Below, piece by piece: positions 1 through 7,072 of a stretch of DNA of 41,442 bases. The notes beneath the pieces are model-generated. The model had not been told where the DNA came from, did not search any database, and was given only the letters and a program-made list of their open reading frames with translations. The stretch is from Alphaproteobacteria bacterium (GTDB lineage: Bacteria > Pseudomonadota > Alphaproteobacteria > Micropepsales > Micropepsaceae), in contig JAFKFG010000031.1 of assembly GCA_017307355.1 (NCBI GenBank), forward strand, positions 1 to 41,442. Direction: 5' to 3'. A program made the position numbers and the translations under genes. Positions within the stretch are counted from its first letter, which is position 1, and each line of letters starts with the position of its first letter.

Positions 1-141
1 CCACGCCGCAGGATATTCCGATTTCAAGAAGGCTGATATTGCGTTCACGCTTCGCATGTAGGAAAGCGCCGAACCAACAAAGGCGGCGATACCAATCGCG
101 CCAACCAATCCGGCATAAATAAGCATATGGTTGTGCGGCAT
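1..141 (-). CDS. Small membrane protein, C-terminus cut by window edge
   Basis: Reading from 141 down to base 1 gives 47 codons without a stop, so the gene continues outside the window. The peptide begins MPHNHMLIYAGLVGAIG and has one clear hydrophobic helix at about residues 7-25, followed by a short basic stretch, which suggests an inner-membrane anchor or an uncleaved signal. No family is recognised. It follows the 159-749 gene by 17 bases on the same strand and is probably co-transcribed with it. An internal ATG at 126 is an alternative start. Base composition here is richer in A and T than in most of the window. Confidence 0.5.
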   Translation of the reverse strand, partial: MPHNHMLIYAGLVGAIGIAAFVGSALSYMRSVNAISAFLKSEYPAAW

Positions 142-158
142 GGCCTAGGATTTCAGCG

Positions 159-749
159 TTATGGAATAAGTCCCCGAGCTGCAGGCGGGGTACTGGCACT
201 CACACTTCGCTGCACCGTCATCCGGTTCAGCTGGTCGAAAAGCGCCTGCTGATATGCGGAATCGAATGTTTCGCGGTCACTTGGCTCCGTCAATTCTCGC
301 ATTCCATCATAAATATCAACTGCCTTTCCGGCGATGCGCGCCATATCCTTAGCAACGCCGAGTTCAGGAAGAATTAGCTCCATAGCCGGCCCGGCCAATA
401 CCGATGCCCCCAACTGAATCCCCTGTTGAACGTCGGACCTGTTTCTGATGGCATTCAAATCATCGCTTCTCAGATTAGACGGCGGAGACTTGGCAGCATC
501 GTCCAAGGACGAAGGCATTGCAATATGATTGCCCAATCCCGTTCGATTGATCTGGGAAATGGGATCGATACCCTTTGCGCCGAACATATCGGTCGCGCCC
601 AAGCTCGGATCGAGCTCATTCAGGACCTGCATCCGCGCCAATTGGCCTACCGCTCCATTGAGATGGATGTCATTGATCTGCCTGTCATACTCATCGAGAA
701 CAGGCTGGATCTCGTCATGAAACTTCCAGCCAAGCGCACCGGTTTCCAT
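159..749 (-). CDS. Hypothetical protein, 196 aa
   Basis: The start at 749 is chosen because GGAGAGGAA lies a few bases upstream; the open frame extends further back but without a ribosome site. The protein begins METGALGWKFHDEIQPVLDE and is mostly polar, with a more hydrophobic alanine- and leucine-rich patch around residues 115-140 and a charged helical C-terminus. No signal peptide and no recognised domain. Codon use and base composition are AT-richer than most of the window, which suggests horizontal acquisition. It sits between a truncated peptidase remnant upstream and a cut membrane protein downstream. Its function is unknown; a piece of a larger secreted or toxin-type protein is possible but unsupported. 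Confidence 0.55.
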   Translation of the reverse strand: METGALGWKFHDEIQPVLDEYDRQINDIHLNGAVGQLARMQVLNELDPSLGATDMFGAKGIDPISQINRTGLGNHIAMPSSLDDAAKSPPSNLRSDDLNAIRNRSDVQQGIQLGASVLAGPAMELILPELGVAKDMARIAGKAVDIYDGMRELTEPSDRETFDSAYQQALFDQLNRMTVQRSVSASTPPAARGLIP

Positions 750-787
750 CTCGTGTTCCTCTCCGTTTAATTTGCCCGCGTCTCGCG

Positions 788-928
788 CTAAAACGTCTTC
801 AGGTCGAAGCCGTGGGCACGGCAGACACGAGCGGCCATGCGCTTGAAGCTGGCGTTGTGATGGCCGCGGTCGCCCAGTTGCTCCTGGCGCAGATGGCACA
901 TCTCATGCGCTCCCGGCAACGAAACTGT
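788..928 (-). pseudogene. Truncated SprT-like zinc metallopeptidase C-terminal fragment
   Basis: The frame reads AHEMCHLRQEQLGDRGHH and then NASFKRMAARVCRAHGFD. The HExxH-type HEMCH motif, followed by a histidine and a phenylalanine-lysine, matches the SprT-like zincin arrangement, where HExxH and a following H bind zinc. No start codon with a ribosome site lies upstream, and the histidine-glutamate pair precedes the only ATG (at 901). Upstream the frame runs into the antisense-free coding frame of the 930-1226 gene, so the N-terminal half is missing. I read it as a remnant cut at a recombination boundary. A frameshifted fusion with the upstream gene is the alternative. Confidence 0.4.
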
Positions 929-929
929 T

Positions 930-1226
930 TTAGCGTTTCGGCCGCACCGCGATATCGAAGTGGCGCTCGAACCGCGTCCGGTTTCCCGCCAACAGGATCG
1001 CCGCCTTGGGCAGTCCGCCCGCATCTGCCGCCACAAATCCGGGGAAAGCGTCCAGCAGATGCGCTTCCGGCAGCCACACCCACAGCGTGGATTCCAGCGG
1101 CCCGTGCGGATCCTCGATCAGCATCATCGGCGGCGGCCCGCCATAGGCCATGAACACCTGAACGAAATCGTCCAGCACGCTGGTCGCGGCCCATGTCTCC
1201 GGAAAATGTTTCTTGTACCAGGCCAC
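930..1226 (-). CDS. Hypothetical protein, 98 aa, GTG start
   Basis: The likely start is GTG at 1226, nine bases after GGGAG; an ATG at 1307 in the same frame has no obvious ribosome site and would run into the promoter zone of the plus-strand gene. The soluble protein begins VAWYKKHFPETWAATSVLDD and ends FERHFDIAVRPKR. It contains a stretch PPPMMLIEDPHGPLESTLW and no signal peptide or membrane segment. I do not recognise a family with known function. It is transcribed divergently from the membrane protein/regulator/uppS cluster, and its stop lies directly against the zincin fragment. Confidence 0.55.
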   Translation of the reverse strand: MAWYKKHFPETWAATSVLDDFVQVFMAYGGPPPMMLIEDPHGPLESTLWVWLPEAHLLDAFPGFVAADAGGLPKAAILLAGNRTRFERHFDIAVRPKR

Positions 1227-1315
1227 GCGCCGCCGCTCCCGAACCGAACCACTCCTCTCGCAGACCGTTAACCACTGCGCAAGGAAACACCTTGCCAATC
1301 CTCCCATCCCCCGCT

Positions 1316-1332
1316 ACTTTGCAATACAAAGT
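1316..1332. promoter_or_regulatory. Palindromic operator upstream of the membrane protein-regulator-uppS cluster
   Basis: The sequence ACTTTGCAATACAAAGT has 6-bp inverted arms, ACTTTG and CAAAGT, around five bases and ends 16 bases before the ATG at 1349. The same motif, with one changed base in an arm, recurs at 2345-2361 over the uppS start. TTGCCA at about 1292 and GCTACT at 1313-1318 could be the -35 and -10 elements, so a bound regulator would block transcription. The winged-helix protein at 1953 is the obvious candidate binder (inference). Confidence 0.6.
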
Positions 1333-1348
1333 TCCCGGGCCCAACCGC

Positions 1349-1966
1349 ATGCGCGACATCAACAAGGCGCTTTCCGACATCGGGGAAATCCGCACCCAGA
1401 TCGCCGCGGGCACATCCTTCCGCGGCTATGGCCCGGCCACGATCGTGATCACCGGCGTGATCGGCATCGTCACCGCCATCCTGCAAAGCGTCTTCCGGAT
1501 CCTTCCCGACGCCACCCCCGCCCTTTTCGTCTGGAGTTGGGTGGGCGCGGGCCTCCTCTCCGCCGCCATGGTGCGGATCGAGATGCAGGGCCGCTCGCGC
1601 CGCCATCATTCCAGCCTGGCCGACACCATGATCGCCCAGGCGATCGAGCAATTCCTTCCCGCCGCGGCCGCCTGCCTTTTCATTCCCATCTTTCTGCTGC
1701 GCTTCGAACCGCGCGTGCTGTGGATGATGCCCGGCATTTGGCAATTGTTCGTCAGCCTGGGCATCTTCGCCTCGGTGCGCACGCTTCCCCGCAACATCAT
1801 CATGGTGGCGGGCTTCTATTTCGTCTCCGCTTTCGTCAGCCTGCTCTTGGCCGATGACAGCCACGCGCGCGCGCCCTGGCTGATGGGCATTCCTTTCTTC
1901 GCGGGCCAGATGCTGATGGCCGCGATCCTCTATTTTTCCGCCGGAGAGTCCGATGACGAAGACTGA
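1349..1966 (+). CDS. Integral membrane protein, 205 aa
   Basis: Begins MRDINKALSDIGEIRTQIAA, a short charged N-terminus, followed by five or six hydrophobic segments at roughly residues 28-50, 57-77, 100-117, 123-140, 147-167 and 175-195, ending in an acidic tail. No catalytic motif is visible. The start is the first ATG after the palindrome. It overlaps the winged-helix regulator by 14 bases, so the two are translationally coupled, and uppS follows. The context suggests a role in the membrane or envelope linked to polyprenyl lipid, but that is inference from neighbours only. Confidence 0.75.
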   Translation: MRDINKALSDIGEIRTQIAAGTSFRGYGPATIVITGVIGIVTAILQSVFRILPDATPALFVWSWVGAGLLSAAMVRIEMQGRSRRHHSSLADTMIAQAIEQFLPAAAACLFIPIFLLRFEPRVLWMMPGIWQLFVSLGIFASVRTLPRNIIMVAGFYFVSAFVSLLLADDSHARAPWLMGIPFFAGQMLMAAILYFSAGESDDED

Positions 1967-2324
1967 CGACGCGCCCTTCGCGTTCGCGGGCCTCGACCGT
2001 GTCATGCATGAAAAAGCCCGGCTGGGCCTGCTCTCCTCGCTGGTCGCCCATCCCAAGGGCCTGGCCTTCTCCGACCTGAAACAGCTTTGCCGCCTCACCG
2101 ACGGCAATCTCAGCCGCCATTTGCAAGTGCTGCAGGAAGCGGGCCTGGTGGAAATCACCAAAAGCTTCGAAGGCAACCGCCCCCAGACCCATTGCGCCCT
2201 CACCCGCAGCGGCCGCCGCCGCTTTCTCGATTACCTCGCCTTGCTGGAACAGCTGGTGCGCGACGCCGCGAAAACCGCGGGCGAGGATTTCAGCCATGCG
2301 CGCCTGCGCGTCCTTCCCGGCTAA
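1953..2324 (+). CDS. Winged-helix (MarR/ArsR-like) transcriptional regulator
   Basis: A 123-aa protein of the single-domain winged-helix type. After a flexible start, residues 18-100 form the domain: ARLGLLSSLVAHPKGLAFSD, a recognition helix around TDGNLSRHLQVLQEAGLV, and a wing containing GNRPQTHCALTRSGRRRF. This matches the small winged-helix family (Pfam HTH_34 type) often described as MarR-like. It lies between the membrane protein, which it overlaps by 14 bases, and uppS. Palindromes of the same sequence flank this gene at 1316 and 2345, so it probably represses both its own operon and uppS. The ligand is unknown. Confidence 0.8.
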   Translation: MTKTDDAPFAFAGLDRVMHEKARLGLLSSLVAHPKGLAFSDLKQLCRLTDGNLSRHLQVLQEAGLVEITKSFEGNRPQTHCALTRSGRRRFLDYLALLEQLVRDAAKTAGEDFSHARLRVLPG

Positions 2325-2344
2325 CCGCTTTTTTTTGACAGGAG

Positions 2345-2361
2345 ACTCTGCAATGCAAAGT
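2345..2361. promoter_or_regulatory. Second palindromic operator, overlapping the uppS start codon
   Basis: The sequence ACTCTGCAATGCAAAGT repeats the 1316-1332 site with an inverted core CTGCAATGCAAAG. It lies directly after the ribosome site AGGAGA and contains the uppS ATG at 2353. Binding here would affect transcription reading into uppS or a promoter just upstream; the TTTTTTGACA at about 2331-2340 offers a possible -35. Confidence 0.55.
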
Positions 2362-3048
2362 TCTTTTGACAACAATCCCGCCCATGTCGCCATCATCATG
2401 GACGGCAATGGCCGTTGGGCCCGGGCCCAGAATCTGCCGCGCGCGGCCGGCCACCGGGCCGGGATCGACGCCTTGCGCGAGATCGTGCGCGCCGCGCCCG
2501 ACCAAGGCATTCAAACCCTCTCCGTCTACGCCTTCTCCGCCGACAATTGGCAGCGCCCGCCCGCGGAAGTCGCCGCCCTGATGCGCCTCTTCAGCGAATA
2601 TCTGGATTCGGAAACCGAGGATCTGGTGCGCGACGGCGTGCGCCTTTCCGTCATCGGCCGGCGCGACCGGCTCGCCCCCGCCCTGGTCGCCGAAATCGAG
2701 CGCAGCGAAGCCGCCACCCAGTTCGGTGATGCCCTCCATCTGCGCGTCGCCATCGACTATTCCGCCCGCCAGGCCATCCTGGCCGCCGCCCGCGCCCTCG
2801 CCCCGGATGCCGGCGAAGACGCGCTCACCCGCGAACTCACGGGCGATGCGGGCGCCGTCGATCTTCTGATCCGCACCAGCGGCGAACAGCGCCTGTCGGA
2901 CTTCATGCTGTGGGAATGCGCCTATGCCGAGCTTTACTTCACGCAAAAGCACTGGCCCGACTTCACCGCTGGCGATCTCACCGAAGCCCTGGACGCCTAC
3001 CGCGCCCGCTCCCGCACCTTCGGCGCCCTCCCCGCCGAAGCGGCATAG
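2353..3048 (+). CDS. uppS: Isoprenyl (undecaprenyl-type) diphosphate synthase, short form
   Basis: Cis-prenyltransferase that adds isopentenyl units to farnesyl diphosphate to make a cis-polyprenyl diphosphate, the precursor of the envelope carrier lipid. Visible family motifs: HVAIIMDGNGRWARAQ with catalytic Asp17, SVYAFSADNWQRP at 57-69, and LLIRTSGEQRLSDFMLWE at 171-188, followed by YAELYF. At 231 aa it is slightly short for the family (about 240-260). Start at 2353 follows AGGAGA. It is not in the usual frr-uppS-cdsA setting but behind a regulator and membrane protein, so it is probably a second, regulated copy rather than the housekeeping enzyme. Chain length of the product cannot be read from sequence. 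Confidence 0.88.
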   Translation: MQSSFDNNPAHVAIIMDGNGRWARAQNLPRAAGHRAGIDALREIVRAAPDQGIQTLSVYAFSADNWQRPPAEVAALMRLFSEYLDSETEDLVRDGVRLSVIGRRDRLAPALVAEIERSEAATQFGDALHLRVAIDYSARQAILAAARALAPDAGEDALTRELTGDAGAVDLLIRTSGEQRLSDFMLWECAYAELYFTQKHWPDFTAGDLTEALDAYRARSRTFGALPAEAA

Positions 3049-3081
3049 AAAAGCGACCAAATCTTATCCCAGGTCAGGCGC

Positions 3082-3276
3082 ATGGATTCCGTGACAGCAA
3101 TGGGATTTGTCATTGCGATGTTTGTTGGAGCTCTGCTGTGGAGCCCAATGATCGGATGCATGGCGGTCGCCGTGCATGCCCGTTCCCGCCCATTGCGCCT
3201 TGCGTCCAGGATTTTTGCGGCTCTGGCGCTTCTGATGGTGATGCTGATGGCATCGATCGTCTTCTTACCGGATTAA
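3082..3276 (+). CDS. Small membrane protein, 64 aa
   Basis: Two hydrophobic segments, about residues 6-30 and 43-61, joined by a basic loop HARSRPLRLASR, give a hairpin membrane topology. No family is recognised. It lies 33 bases after uppS on the same strand and nine bases before another small membrane protein, so the two small genes probably form a unit. The ribosome site is weak (CAGGCGC). Confidence 0.5.
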   Translation: MDSVTAMGFVIAMFVGALLWSPMIGCMAVAVHARSRPLRLASRIFAALALLMVMLMASIVFLPD

Positions 3277-3285
3277 TCCGCCAAT

Positions 3286-3477
3286 ATGATGGATTTCTCT
3301 GCCAACCTGCTCCTGATATCGCCGTTTACCGTCGTGTTGGCGGCGGTCCTTTTGAGCCTTCGGCTTTTGTTTCGCGCTTTCGATATGCGATTTTGGCTTT
3401 GGGCAACGGCGGCCTGTTCCATACCACTGGCCTTCCTCACCTTGATGTTTTGGGTGGAATTGCATGCACCCATTTGA
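3286..3477 (+). CDS. Small membrane protein, 63 aa
   Basis: Two hydrophobic segments at about residues 6-27 and 36-58, with the loop RLLFRAFDMRFW between them. It follows the 64-aa membrane protein by nine bases. Two ATG codons (3286 and 3289) are adjacent and neither has a good ribosome site. No family recognised; the pair may be partner subunits, which is only a guess from their spacing. Confidence 0.45.
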   Translation: MMDFSANLLLISPFTVVLAAVLLSLRLLFRAFDMRFWLWATAACSIPLAFLTLMFWVELHAPI

Positions 3478-3613
3478 ACCGGATTGGGCATCTTGCATAC
3501 CTTGGCGACCAGCTACTCTCGTCCCCGCCTCCCTGCTAAAACGGCATAGGCGAAGCCATACAGGATTAAGTTAACGCGGCTGGGGGCGCCCCCGGCGCCT
3601 TTGTCACGCAACT

Positions 3614-4351
3614 ATGCTATGGATGCGCATGCGCCGCGCCCTCCCCCTTCTTTTCCTGCTTGTATTTGCCGCTGCCTGCACCACGGGCCCCCAGTTGTCG
3701 GACGATTGCGCCGCCAATGCCCTCTGCGCCGCCCGCGCCGCCGAGCCGCCCCTGATCCTGGCCGCCAAGGATCTGGCCGAACGAAAGGGCGACGATCTTT
3801 TCCTCAAGCCCCGCAACGCGCCGCCCATCACCTTCACCGATCACAAGGCGGCCTGCGATACCGGCGACGCCGACCGCTGCGACGGCTTTGCCTTCATGGG
3901 CGCCTTCCCCAAGCCCGGCGCCCTGGTGGTGCAGCAATTCTTCTATGAAGGCAGCAACTTCATTTTCATCGATCAGGACAGTGGAAAACGCATCCGGCTC
4001 GCCGCCATGCCGGTCTTCTCGCCGGATGGCCAGCGCTTCCTGGTCGCGCCTTACGATCTGGAAAACGACATCGGTCCCAACAATCTGGAAATCTGGCGCC
4101 GCGAAGGCGACGGCGCGGTGCTGGAATGGGCGCACACCCTCGCCCAGACCCATGCCGAAGACCCGTCCCTGCCGCTGCCGTATCAGGTCAAGGTGCAAAG
4201 CTGGTCGGGCGACCGCATCAAGCTCTCGCTTTTCACCGATGTGCCCGAAAAGCGCCGTTGGCGCGGCACTCTGGTGCGGAGCGCCGATGGCTGGCAGCTC
4301 TCCGCCCAATCCCCGCCCGGCACCTTCCCGCCGGAGCAGCCAGGTTCCTGA
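3614..4351 (+). CDS. Hypothetical lipoprotein, about 245 aa
   Basis: The N-terminus has basic residues, a hydrophobic core LPLLFLLVF and a lipobox AAAC (Cys22 from the first ATG), so it is probably exported and lipid-anchored. The mature part starts TTGPQLSDDCAANALCAARA and is cysteine-containing, with no recognised domain. It ends with a polar region carrying PPGTFPPEQPGS. Three in-frame ATG codons (3614, 3623, 3629) precede the signal core and none has a ribosome site; 3629 would give the most usual signal peptide. It is monocistronic as far as can be seen. Confidence 0.65.
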   Translation: MLWMRMRRALPLLFLLVFAAACTTGPQLSDDCAANALCAARAAEPPLILAAKDLAERKGDDLFLKPRNAPPITFTDHKAACDTGDADRCDGFAFMGAFPKPGALVVQQFFYEGSNFIFIDQDSGKRIRLAAMPVFSPDGQRFLVAPYDLENDIGPNNLEIWRREGDGAVLEWAHTLAQTHAEDPSLPLPYQVKVQSWSGDRIKLSLFTDVPEKRRWRGTLVRSADGWQLSAQSPPGTFPPEQPGS

Positions 4352-4373
4352 TCAAAGCAGAACGTAAACCGCC

Positions 4374-4634
4374 TCAGGCTGTGTTGCGCCTGCCGTCATC
4401 GCAAAGCCGTCCGCTCTGTTGGAGGGCGGCGCGCCGCTTCATCCGGCGCACGATATCGCCCAATGCACCCGGCGGCTCGCGCATGCCGCGGATCGGATCT
4501 TCGATTTCCTCGTCGCTGGATTCGAATCCCGGGTCACGATTCTGCCGCATGCACATGTGCAACACATCCGATTTGCCTGCCGGGTGATAATCGATTCGGC
4601 GAGTGACCGGTTTCGACGGAACCATTCTATCCAC
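4374..4634 (-). CDS. Small protein with MREPPG/LGDIVRR core, copy 1
   Basis: The frame contains GMREPPGALGDIVRRMKRR at about residues 52-70, nearly identical to the core of the neighbouring gene at 4659-4829 (AMREPPGRLGDIVRRLK). An acidic run ESSDEEIEDP precedes the core. The track start would be GTG at 4634; an ATG at 4625 or the one beginning MCMRQNRDPG are alternatives, and no ribosome site decides between them. Shared protein sequence between two adjacent, otherwise different frames argues that both are expressed. The family is not recognised; the core reads as an amphipathic helix with a basic end, perhaps a binding motif. Confidence 0.5.
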   Translation of the reverse strand: MDRMVPSKPVTRRIDYHPAGKSDVLHMCMRQNRDPGFESSDEEIEDPIRGMREPPGALGDIVRRMKRRAALQQSGRLCDDGRRNTA

Positions 4635-4658
4635 AGCGCAGGCGCAAAAGCGCGCGCT

Positions 4659-4829
4659 TTACGTGCCGGATGTTTCCCCGGACGGCATCATCGGCGGAGC
4701 CAACCTCGGCGGTGGTGGTGGCGCCTGCTTGAGACGCCGCACGATATCGCCCAGCCGGCCGGGCGGTTCGCGCATCGCCATTAACGCTGCTGCGCTTGCA
4801 TCCTCGGGTTTGCGTGGATCCGGGTTCAT
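4659..4829 (-). CDS. Small protein with MREPPG/LGDIVRR core, copy 2 (56 aa)
   Basis: Starts MNPDPRKPEDASAAALMAMR and continues EPPGRLGDIVRRLKQ, then a proline-rich tail APPPPPRLAPPMMPSGETSGT. The core matches the downstream neighbour at 4374-4634 residue for residue over MREPPG-x-LGDIVRR-x-K. The start at 4829 has no strong ribosome site. The tail differs completely between the two copies, so the conserved unit is the roughly 18-residue core. It is upstream of copy 1 on the same strand, separated by 24 bases, and looks like an old tandem duplication. Confidence 0.5.
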   Translation of the reverse strand: MNPDPRKPEDASAAALMAMREPPGRLGDIVRRLKQAPPPPPRLAPPMMPSGETSGT

Positions 4830-4989
4830 GGCAAGGACAGAATGACGGTTGTGAAAGTCCTGGGCAAAATCCGCAGGATGCCGTTTTTATCCCAAATCGC
4901 GCGCGTCGGCTTGCGGAAAAAATGGTTACCGCGAATTAGCCGCAACAATGCCGCAACCCGTGCGTTTTGGTTACTTGGGAGACAAGCAG

Positions 4990-5265
4990 ATGAAATTTCC
5001 GCTCGTCGTTCTTCTTCTGGGTCTTGCCGTCACCGGCGCGAGGGCACAGTCGCGCGACAACGGCCCAACAACGCCCGTTATCGCCAGCCCGTTCCAGGCT
5101 TTGGGCAATGTGATCCGCAATCCCGATGCCGATCCGCCGCGCAATTATCCGCGGCGCGCAAGTCCGACGACGGCACCCGTCCCGCCGCCCACCATCATTC
5201 CGCCGGGCACGCTTGCCAATCCCGAGGCGAATTCCCAGGCCGTCCCGCAGACACCGCCGCGCTGA
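4990..5265 (+). CDS. Small secreted proline-rich protein, 91 aa
   Basis: A standard signal peptide MKFPLVVLLLGLAVTGARAQ, with probable cleavage after ARA, is followed by a 70-residue polar segment rich in proline, asparagine and threonine (TTAPVPPPTIIPPGT). No folded domain is evident, so it is probably a disordered periplasmic protein. The frame is open further upstream, but the signal peptide decides the start. It converges with the conserved small gene at 5269-5520, only three bases apart. Confidence 0.55.
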   Translation: MKFPLVVLLLGLAVTGARAQSRDNGPTTPVIASPFQALGNVIRNPDADPPRNYPRRASPTTAPVPPPTIIPPGTLANPEANSQAVPQTPPR

Positions 5266-5268
5266 CGA

Positions 5269-5520
5269 TCAGCTTTTGACACTTTTCTTTCCGGCGGATT
5301 TCCTGCCCGCCTTGGCGGCGGCCGGTGGCGGATTGGCCGCCTGCTCTGCCGCATCCGCTGCTTCCTTGGCCAGGCGCAAAGCCCTGAGCCGGGCCGTCTT
5401 GGCATCGGTGGCGGCGCGCTCTTTTTCGATTTCGGCGCGCACCGACTTGTCGCGCTGTTCCGAAGCCGTGAACACGGCTTGGGCGCGGTTTTGTGGATCA
5501 TTTCTGTCCGAAGGTCCCAT
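5269..5520 (-). CDS. Conserved small charged helical protein, 83 aa
   Basis: Begins MGPSDRNDPQNRAQAVFTAS and is almost wholly charged and alanine-rich: EQRDKSVRAEIEKERAATDA, then KTARLRALRLAKEAADAAEQ, ending in a lysine-rich tail GRKSAGKKSVKS. The pattern predicts one long helix or coiled coil and a basic tail. From memory, proteins of this type are common in alphaproteobacteria and have no established function. No signal or membrane segment. The ribosome site is weak. Confidence 0.6.
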   Translation of the reverse strand: MGPSDRNDPQNRAQAVFTASEQRDKSVRAEIEKERAATDAKTARLRALRLAKEAADAAEQAANPPPAAAKAGRKSAGKKSVKS

Positions 5521-5630
5521 CGTAAAAGCCTATCATATAAGTATGCGGAAAGACACGCCGCCCGAACTGCCCGCCCGGTCAAGACGTTACCGTCTGTCCC
5601 GTCATCCTTCCCGGTCCGTTTCATGCTAGA

Positions 5631-5846
5631 ATGAGAGGCATGAGCAGAGCGCGCGGCTGGCTGGCATTCGGGGTGGCGGGATTTCTGGCGGGCCTGGCGC
5701 TCGCTGTTTCGCCCCTCCCCGAAACCGTCCATCATTTGGCCCTGGTGGCGATGATCGCCGCGCCAGTCATCGCTTTCTGGCGGCTGATGAAATCACGCCT
5801 CGCGCCCCATTGCCCCCGCCCGCCGGAACCAGGAGCGCCGATATGA
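5631..5846 (+). CDS. Small membrane protein, 71 aa
   Basis: Two hydrophobic segments at about residues 10-28 and 37-54 with a basic end (RLMKSRLAPHCPRPP). Its stop overlaps the start of the lipoprotein at 5843 in ATGA, so the two are translationally coupled and probably act together at the envelope. A second ATG at 5640 is an alternative start. GCTAGAAT at 5625-5632 resembles a -10 box repeated before several genes here, and would favour the downstream start. No family is recognised. Confidence 0.5.
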   Translation: MRGMSRARGWLAFGVAGFLAGLALAVSPLPETVHHLALVAMIAAPVIAFWRLMKSRLAPHCPRPPEPGAPI

Positions 5847-6394
5847 CCAAATCCTCCGTCCTTCTTGCCGCCGCCTTGATGCTGTCCGGCTGCTGGCAAG
5901 CCGATGGCTCGCTCTATGGCAAGGCCGATCCGGTCACGCCCTTCCGCGCCGGCAATGTCACCGAAACCGGCGGCAAGGATGGCGCCCGGCATTTCGCGCT
6001 CACCCTGGCCAAAGACGGCACCTATCGCCTGATCGGCACCGACAAGGGCGACGGCCATGGCGAAGGCTTCGCCTTGCGCTTCTTCGATCTGCGCGGCATT
6101 CCCGAAGACATGATGGTCTATGAAGCGGTCTCGCTCACTCATTGCGACCGGCCGCAAGGCTGCGACGCCGTCAAGCAAGCCGATCCCCGCTATTACGGCC
6201 TGGTGCGCAAAACCAAGACGGGTGCGGAAGAATTGCGTCCGGACTGCAAAAAAGACGCGGCCGTCACCACTCCGTTCGGCATCAAATCCAAAGACGATGT
6301 CTGCACCTTTGCCACCCGCGACAGCCTGGAAACCTCGCTCCTGATGCTGGCGCACAGTGCCCGCAAGCCCGATTTCGTCTGGCGGGTCCAATAG
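5843..6394 (+). CDS. Hypothetical lipoprotein, 183 aa
   Basis: The start follows AGGAGCGCC and gives MTKSSVLLAAALMLSGC, a lipoprotein signal with lipobox LSGC (Cys17). The mature part has four or more further cysteines, including THCDRPQGCD, that could form disulphides in the periplasm. No domain is recognised. The ATG overlaps the preceding small membrane gene by four bases, and a HAD hydrolase gene follows after six bases, so the three may be one operon. Confidence 0.65.
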   Translation: MTKSSVLLAAALMLSGCWQADGSLYGKADPVTPFRAGNVTETGGKDGARHFALTLAKDGTYRLIGTDKGDGHGEGFALRFFDLRGIPEDMMVYEAVSLTHCDRPQGCDAVKQADPRYYGLVRKTKTGAEELRPDCKKDAAVTTPFGIKSKDDVCTFATRDSLETSLLMLAHSARKPDFVWRVQ

Positions 6395-6400
6395 CTCTGC

Positions 6401-7072
6401 ATGCCCCGCGCCCTGATCTATGATTTCGACGGCATCATCGCCGACAGCGAAATGCTGGTGAACGGGGCCATGGCTGAAGGCGTCACCCGCCTGGGCCTTC
6501 CCATGACGGCAGAAGAGTCCATCGCCACTTATCTGGGCATGCGCTGGCCCGAAGTGGTGGCCCGCACCAAGGTCCTCCTGGCCGAACGGGGCCTCGCCCC
6601 GCCCAATGATTTCGGCGACGGGCTCAAGGCGAACATCCATCGCCGCTTCAAGGACGAGCTCAGGGAAGTCCCCGGCGCCCGCGCCGCCATCCGCCATTTC
6701 GCGCCGGTGCCCCACGCCATCGCCTCGTCCAGCGCGGCGGACCGCCTGGCGCTCTGCCTGGAAGCGCTGGAGCTGGCCGAAGATTTCGGCGCCCATGTCT
6801 ACAGCGCCGATCTTGTCACCAACGGCAAGCCCGCGCCCGACATCTTTCTTCTCGCCGCGGCGCGCCTGAACGCGCGGCCGGCGGACTGCATCGTGATCGA
6901 GGACAGTCCCGGCGGCATCCGCGCCGCCCGGGCCGCGGGCATGACCGCCATCGGCCTTCACGCTGCGGGGCACCTGCCCACTGGTCACGAAGAGAAATTG
7001 CGCGACGCGGGCGCCCATCGCATCGCCAGGGACTGGGATGCGGCGCGCGCCATCATCGCCTCCCTGCTCTAG
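6401..7072 (+). CDS. HAD-superfamily phosphatase / beta-phosphoglucomutase-like hydrolase
   Basis: A 223-aa protein with the four HAD motifs: DFDGIIADSE at 8-17 (nucleophile Asp8, acid/base Asp10), SSSAADR near 108, the lysine in NGKPAPDIF near 146, and VIEDSPGGIRAA near 167 with the magnesium-binding acidic pair. A helical cap (residues 18-85) follows motif I, as in subfamily I members such as beta-phosphoglucomutase and phosphoglycolate phosphatase. The substrate cannot be told. It is cytoplasmic, follows the lipoprotein gene by six bases, and its stop overlaps that of the convergent SRPBCC gene. Confidence 0.85.
   Translation: MPRALIYDFDGIIADSEMLVNGAMAEGVTRLGLPMTAEESIATYLGMRWPEVVARTKVLLAERGLAPPNDFGDGLKANIHRRFKDELREVPGARAAIRHFAPVPHAIASSSAADRLALCLEALELAEDFGAHVYSADLVTNGKPAPDIFLLAAARLNARPADCIVIEDSPGGIRAARAAGMTAIGLHAAGHLPTGHEEKLRDAGAHRIARDWDAARAIIASLL

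Noticed and set aside
788..1226. Single frameshifted gene from 930-1226 plus the HEMCH fragment
   Set aside because: The first part looks complete by itself and ends in a proper stop; I see no shared domain, so I keep them apart, though I cannot exclude it.
3582..3593. GGGGGCGCCCCC palindrome before the 3614 lipoprotein
   Set aside because: Short and GC-only in a GC-rich genome; no T-run and no second copy.
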